Positions 60,525-64,000 of a DNA stretch of 64,000 nt are shown here, one piece after another. The notes below the pieces were generated by a model that did not search any database, had not been told where the DNA came from, and saw nothing but the letters and a program-made list of their open reading frames with translations. Source of the stretch: Paraliobacillus sp. PM-2 (GTDB lineage Bacteria; Bacillota; Bacilli; Bacillales; Amphibacillaceae); the NCBI RefSeq assembly GCF_001368815.1, contig NZ_CTEI01000001.1:558001-622000 (forward strand), read 5' to 3'. A program made the translations under genes and the position numbers. Position 1 is the stretch's first letter, and every line of letters starts with the position of its first letter.

Positions 60525-62081
60525 TTGAGTAAGAAGAAGAAAAACAATGTATTTTTTGAACAAGCTCAGCGATTTGGAAAATCGTTTATGTTACCGATTG
60601 CAGTATTGCCTGCCGCAGGTTTACTACTCGGTATAGGTGGAGCTTTTAGTAACGCTGCTACGATTGAGGCATATCCTTTCCTAGATGTTGCGTTTTTACA
60701 AGCAATATTCACGATTATGACCTCTGCCGGTAGCATTATATTCGGTAATTTACCGGTCATCTTTGCTGTTGGTATTGCAATTGGATTAGCGCGTTCTGAT
60801 AAAGGAACTGCTGGTCTTGCTGCCTTATTAGGATTCTTGGTAATGCATGCCACCATTAATGCAATGCTTATTATTACTGGTAAGCTTGCGGAAACAAACA
60901 TTGCTGGCGTTGGACAAGGTATGGTCCTAGGCATTCAGTCGTTAGAAACTGGTGTATTCGGTGGTGTTTTAGCAGGTCTTTTAGCTTATATTTTGCATAG
61001 TCGATTTAATAAAATTGAATTACCGAAGTTCTTAGGTTTCTTTGGTGGATCACGATTCATCCCGATTATTTCGGCATTCACATCCATATTTTTAGGAATT
61101 ATATTATTCTATTTCTGGCCAATTGTTCAATCAGGCATTTACTCACTAGGTGATTTGGTTGATGCAACAGGTTATGTTGGAACATTCATTTATGGATTTG
61201 TTTTAAGATTACTTGGACCATTTGGTTTACATCACATCTTCTATTTACCGTTCTGGACAACCAGTCTTGGGGGCTCCATGATTGTAGATGGTTCATTAAT
61301 AGAAGGAACACAACGTATTTTCTTTGCGCAATTAGCGAGTTCTGAAACAATTAATCAATTCTTTATTGGTACAGCAAGATTTATGTCTGGTCGTCATATA
61401 ACGATGATGTTTGGTTTACTAGGTGCTTGTCTTGCAATGTATCATACTGCTAAGCCAGAAAATAAAAAGAAAGTGGCTGGCTTAATGTTATCAGCTGGTA
61501 TCACTTCATTCTTAACTGGTATTACAGAGCCAATTGAATTTTCATTCTTATTCATTGCGCCAGTTTTATATGTTATCCATGCATTTTATGATGGTATTGC
61601 ATTTATGCTTGCACACATTTTTGAAATCACAATTGGACAAACATTCTCTGGTGGTTTTATTGACTTCTTGTTATTTGGTGTCCTGCAAGGTGCAGAGAAA
61701 ACAAATTGGTTTATCGTTCCAATTATTGGGATTCCTTGGTTCTTCCTTTATTACTTTACATTTAAAATTGTTATTAAGAAATTCAATTTCAAAACACCTG
61801 GACGCGAAGACGAAGCAATGGAGGACTACTCTTTTTCTAAGACTGAAAGAGCAGCTCTAATTATTGAAGCACTTGGTGATAAGAAGAACCTTAAAGATAT
61901 CGATAACTGTGCGACTCGTCTACGTGTAACTGTTCATAATGGTGAAAATGTAGACCAAGAGAAATTGAAGAAAACAGGTGCAAAAGGTGTCATTGTAAGT
62001 GGAAATGGTGTCCAAGTTATATATGGTCCTGAAGTATCTGTAATCAAAAATGAGGTAGAAGAAGCGTTAGGAGATATTTAA
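60525..62081 (+). CDS. PTS EIIBC, glucose/maltose superfamily, probable ManNAc or amino-sugar type
   Basis: 518 residues. EIIC domain with KSFMLPIAVLPAAGLLLG, LGPFGLHHIFYLPFW and GITEPIEFSFLFIAPVLY; EIIB at the end with the phospho-Cys in DIDNCATRLRVTV. There is no IIA domain. It is the first gene of an operon with nanE (2 bp gap), whose enzyme epimerises ManNAc-6-P, so N-acetylmannosamine is the most economical substrate (inference). Start is TTG at 60525, AGAGGTG about 8 nt upstream. Confidence 0.88.
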   Translation: MSKKKKNNVFFEQAQRFGKSFMLPIAVLPAAGLLLGIGGAFSNAATIEAYPFLDVAFLQAIFTIMTSAGSIIFGNLPVIFAVGIAIGLARSDKGTAGLAALLGFLVMHATINAMLIITGKLAETNIAGVGQGMVLGIQSLETGVFGGVLAGLLAYILHSRFNKIELPKFLGFFGGSRFIPIISAFTSIFLGIILFYFWPIVQSGIYSLGDLVDATGYVGTFIYGFVLRLLGPFGLHHIFYLPFWTTSLGGSMIVDGSLIEGTQRIFFAQLASSETINQFFIGTARFMSGRHITMMFGLLGACLAMYHTAKPENKKKVAGLMLSAGITSFLTGITEPIEFSFLFIAPVLYVIHAFYDGIAFMLAHIFEITIGQTFSGGFIDFLLFGVLQGAEKTNWFIVPIIGIPWFFLYYFTFKIVIKKFNFKTPGREDEAMEDYSFSKTERAALIIEALGDKKNLKDIDNCATRLRVTVHNGENVDQEKLKKTGAKGVIVSGNGVQVIYGPEVSVIKNEVEEALGDI

Positions 62082-62083
62082 AC

Positions 62084-62767
62084 ATGGAAATTTTTGAAGC
62101 ATTAAATAAAAAGCTAGTTGTATCCTGTCAAGCTTTGGAGGATGAACCACTTCACTCTTCATTTATTATGGGGAGAATGGCGGTTGCCGCACTTCAAGGT
62201 GGAGGCTCAGGAATCAGAGCAAATTCTGTCTCTGATATAAAAGAAATTAAACAACAAGTTGATCTTCCGGTGATTGGAATCATTAAACAAGATTATCCGG
62301 ATAGTGAAGTTTTTATTACAGCTACGCAAAAAGAAGTAAAAGCTTTAATTGAAGCGCAAACAGATATGATTGCGATCGATGCAACATTAAGAAAACGACC
62401 AAATAATGAATCATTAAAGGATTTGGTTGATTTAGTAAAAGAGCAAGCTCCCCATATCAAATTAATGGCGGATTGTTCTACTGTAGAAGAAGCAATGGAA
62501 GCGGAACGATTAGGCTTTGATTGCGCGTCAACTACATTAGTTGGTTATACGAAGGAAACAGAAGGTCAAAATATTGCAGACGATGATTTTAAAATCTTTA
62601 AGCAATTTATTGATGCGGTAAATATTCCTATCGTTGCAGAAGGAAAAATTGACACACCTGAGAAGGCAAATACAGTATTGGAATTAGGTGCAACATTTGT
62701 TGTGGTTGGAAGTGCCATTACAAGACCGCAATTAATTACAGAAAAATTCTATAATGCAATAAAGTAA
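62084..62767 (+). CDS. nanE: N-acetylmannosamine-6-phosphate 2-epimerase
   Basis: 227 residues of the NanE TIM-barrel family: GGGSGIRANSVSDI, VIGIIKQDYPDSEVFITAT, IAIDATLRKRP, LMADCSTVEEA and VPIVAEGKI-like IPIVAEGKIDTPEKA. It converts ManNAc-6-P to GlcNAc-6-P, which joins the NagA/NagB route. It is co-transcribed with the EIIBC gene and lies convergent with an RpiR-type regulator. Confidence 0.93.
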   Translation: MEIFEALNKKLVVSCQALEDEPLHSSFIMGRMAVAALQGGGSGIRANSVSDIKEIKQQVDLPVIGIIKQDYPDSEVFITATQKEVKALIEAQTDMIAIDATLRKRPNNESLKDLVDLVKEQAPHIKLMADCSTVEEAMEAERLGFDCASTTLVGYTKETEGQNIADDDFKIFKQFIDAVNIPIVAEGKIDTPEKANTVLELGATFVVVGSAITRPQLITEKFYNAIK

Positions 62768-62772
62768 AACAT

Positions 62773-62806
62773 AAACAGTGGGAGTTCTAATCATCTCCCA
62801 CCGTTT
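62773..62806 (+). terminator. Terminator-like hairpin after nanE
   Basis: AAAC-A-GTGGGAG and CTCCCAC-C-GTTT pair around an 11-nt loop; a short T-rich tail follows. Confidence 0.65.
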
Positions 62807-62877
62807 ATCTGATGAAACCTACACTTAAATATAAATTATTTGCTCATTTTAAAATGAGATAGTACTCCCTATTTATA

Positions 62878-62921
62878 AAATATAGGAATGAATTGCTGCA
62901 TTCAATTCATTTCTATATTTT
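62878..62921. terminator. Two-way terminator overlapping the RpiR gene end
   Basis: TATAGGAATGAATTG and CAATTCATTTCTATA form a long stem with T-runs on both strands; on the minus strand it includes the TAG stop of the regulator gene. Confidence 0.75.
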
Positions 62922-63719
62922 TTTGTATTCATCTAATGCATGCAATGTTTCTTGATATGCTTTCATATACGTTTCATTTTCAGCCAAGAGCATACTGAGA
63001 ATATCTAGAGAATAAAGAATCGATAATTGACTGTTCAGAAAGCCCAAAGCTTGGTAACGATTAATACTAGATGTGTACAGTGCAAGGTCAGAATTTTTAG
63101 TTAAAGGTGTTTCAGAGTAATTAGTTATCGAAATGACGCTGGCTTTTTTTCGTTTCGCAAGTTCTATAGCTTCAAGAATTTCTTTTGTCTGCCCAGAGCT
63201 AGAAATGGCTATTACAACATCTTTGGAAGTGAGAATGGATGAAGCAATGATCATCGAGTGAGAATCAACATATGCATTAATATTTAAACCCATTCGGCTT
63301 AAACGGAATTTTAGTTCTTCACCAGATAATCCTGAACTTCCAAGACCAAATACATGCACTTTATTGGCTTTAAGAATCCAGTTAATTGCCTCTTGATAGG
63401 TTTCCATTTTTGTTAATGAGTTCGTCGATTGAATAACTGATTCGTAAATAGAATTGACACTAGTAATAGCATTGTGAGCCGTACTGGTTTCTTTTACTGC
63501 ATCCCTGAGTAGTATTTTGAATTCCACAAAATTGGCTGCACCTATTTTTTTGCAAAAGCGAGTAATGGCAGCATCCGATACTTCAATTTGTTTCGCTAAT
63601 TCCTTAATATGTATATTAAGTAATTCTTGATTATGTGTCATTACATAATTAGCAATTTTTTTCTCTGTTTTACTCAATGTGTGATATTTTAATTGAATCT
63701 TATCTAGGATTGTTTGCAT
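62913..63719 (-). CDS. RpiR/MurR-family regulator
   Basis: 268 residues: N-terminal HTH_6 (LSKTEKKIANYVMTHNQELL, then ELAKQIEVSDAAITRFCKKIG) and C-terminal SIS domain (VHVFGLGSSGLSGEEL, AISSSGQTKEILEAIELAK), which binds phosphosugars. It probably controls the convergent EIIBC-nanE operon in answer to ManNAc-6-P or GlcNAc-6-P (inference). The start is ATG at 63719; the in-frame TTG at 63734 is itself part of the ribosome site TTGGAGGA and is rejected. Confidence 0.9.
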   Translation of the reverse strand: MQTILDKIQLKYHTLSKTEKKIANYVMTHNQELLNIHIKELAKQIEVSDAAITRFCKKIGAANFVEFKILLRDAVKETSTAHNAITSVNSIYESVIQSTNSLTKMETYQEAINWILKANKVHVFGLGSSGLSGEELKFRLSRMGLNINAYVDSHSMIIASSILTSKDVVIAISSSGQTKEILEAIELAKRKKASVISITNYSETPLTKNSDLALYTSSINRYQALGFLNSQLSILYSLDILSMLLAENETYMKAYQETLHALDEYKKI

Positions 63720-63774
63720 AAATGAATCCTCCAAGCTAATATACTACCACCATTATACATTAGGATTTGTAAAC

Positions 63775-63816
63775 GGGACAGGGGGTCTTGGGACAAAGGG
63801 TCTGATCCCTCGTCCC
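63775..63816. repeat. REP cluster: truncated plus full unit
   Basis: GGGACAGGGGGTCT (63775-63788) is a left half that breaks off, and 63790-63816 is a full unit (GGGACAAAGGGTC, T, GATCCCTCGTCCC). Here the repeats lie upstream of both divergent genes, unlike most members. Confidence 0.85.
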
Positions 63817-63910
63817 AATTAAAATTTTTAAAAATTCGTAACTTTTGTCACATACATATATGTTTAGTATCTTTATACTACTTTTAGTTTAAGGGTGGGA
63901 GTGGAGTATC

Positions 63911-64000
63911 ATGAGACGAAGTGTAACAACGAAAATTACTGTTATTGTCAGCTTGATTGTTTTTATTAGTATTAGTATATTAGCTGTGATTAACTATCGA
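63911..64000 (+). CDS. N-terminus of a membrane protein (possible chemoreceptor or sensor)
   Basis: Thirty codons to the right edge: MRRSVTTKITVIVSL then a hydrophobic helix and NYR. A basic start followed by a membrane helix is typical of methyl-accepting chemotaxis proteins and sensor kinases, but nothing more can be said from this stub. GGTGGGAGTGGAG precedes ATG. Confidence 0.55.
   Translation, partial: MRRSVTTKITVIVSLIVFISISILAVINYR

Noticed and set aside
7879-63816. CRISPR array made of the recurring 27-bp repeats
   Set aside because: Repeats are dispersed between genes with irregular spacing, vary in sequence, and no cas gene or leader is present.

Overview
The window is AT-rich bacterial DNA with strong AGGAGG-type ribosome sites, LPxTG-anchored surface enzymes, CcpA-like cre boxes, PRD antitermination, glucose-family PTS permeases and LytR-CpsA-Psr and OmpR regulators. 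All of this points to a low-GC Firmicute, most likely Bacillaceae. Carnitine-to-betaine genes beside a betaine-type ABC importer fit a salt-adapted lineage (Gracilibacillus/Virgibacillus/Oceanobacillus type); the genus is inference.

Layout. 0-8 kb: the end of lacD, a remnant Ntn-hydrolase, and a 2072-residue wall-anchored GH2 beta-galactosidase. 8-20.5 kb: an accessory island with an IS200 element, an orphan gene, a minus-strand group (NERD-nuclease/helicase, RelE-like/helicase/TPR fusion, ParA-like ATPase, small partner), a divergent pair (small protein plus SF2 helicase), a degenerate SGNH protein, a VanZ-like protein and a REP-associated tyrosine transposase (RAYT). 20.6-33 kb: two same-length (1324 bp) IS3-family copies bracketing a sensor kinase/response regulator and an MFS-fdrA-DUF1116-DUF2877-carbamate kinase operon (oxamate carbamoyltransferase type). 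33-50 kb: three GH84 N-acetylglucosaminidases, an Nramp-like transporter, a stand-alone EIIA behind an antiterminator leader, a GlcNAc-type EIIBC and a BglG/LicT/GlcT-type antiterminator. 50-59 kb: an LCP ligase, a TetR regulator and a carnitine-to-glycine-betaine operon with its ABC importer and a CocE-type hydrolase. 59-64 kb: a formate/nitrite channel, PTS EIIBC plus nanE with an RpiR-type regulator, and the start of a membrane protein.

The most striking feature is a family of about 27-bp palindromes (arms GGGACA...TGTCCC around GGGGTC-A/T-GACCCC). They recur some 30 times, often as head-to-tail pairs of two subtypes. Many begin 1-3 nt after a stop codon, on either strand. They flank the RAYT gene on both sides, form the last codons of two proteins, and both IS3 copies sit at the centre of one with a 3-bp target duplication. 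This looks like a Firmicute counterpart of the REP/BIME-RAYT systems of Gammaproteobacteria, including an IS that homes to the repeats.

Metabolic logic (inference): surface beta-galactosidase and GH84 enzymes strip Gal and GlcNAc from complex glycans. GlcNAc and probably ManNAc enter through EIIBC permeases that lack a IIA domain and may share the single EIIA. NanE and the tagatose pathway (LacD) feed glycolysis. Carnitine is imported or produced and turned into the osmoprotectant glycine betaine. The 9.3-17.5 kb helicase/nuclease/ParA cluster is the best candidate for an undescribed DNA-transaction or defence system.
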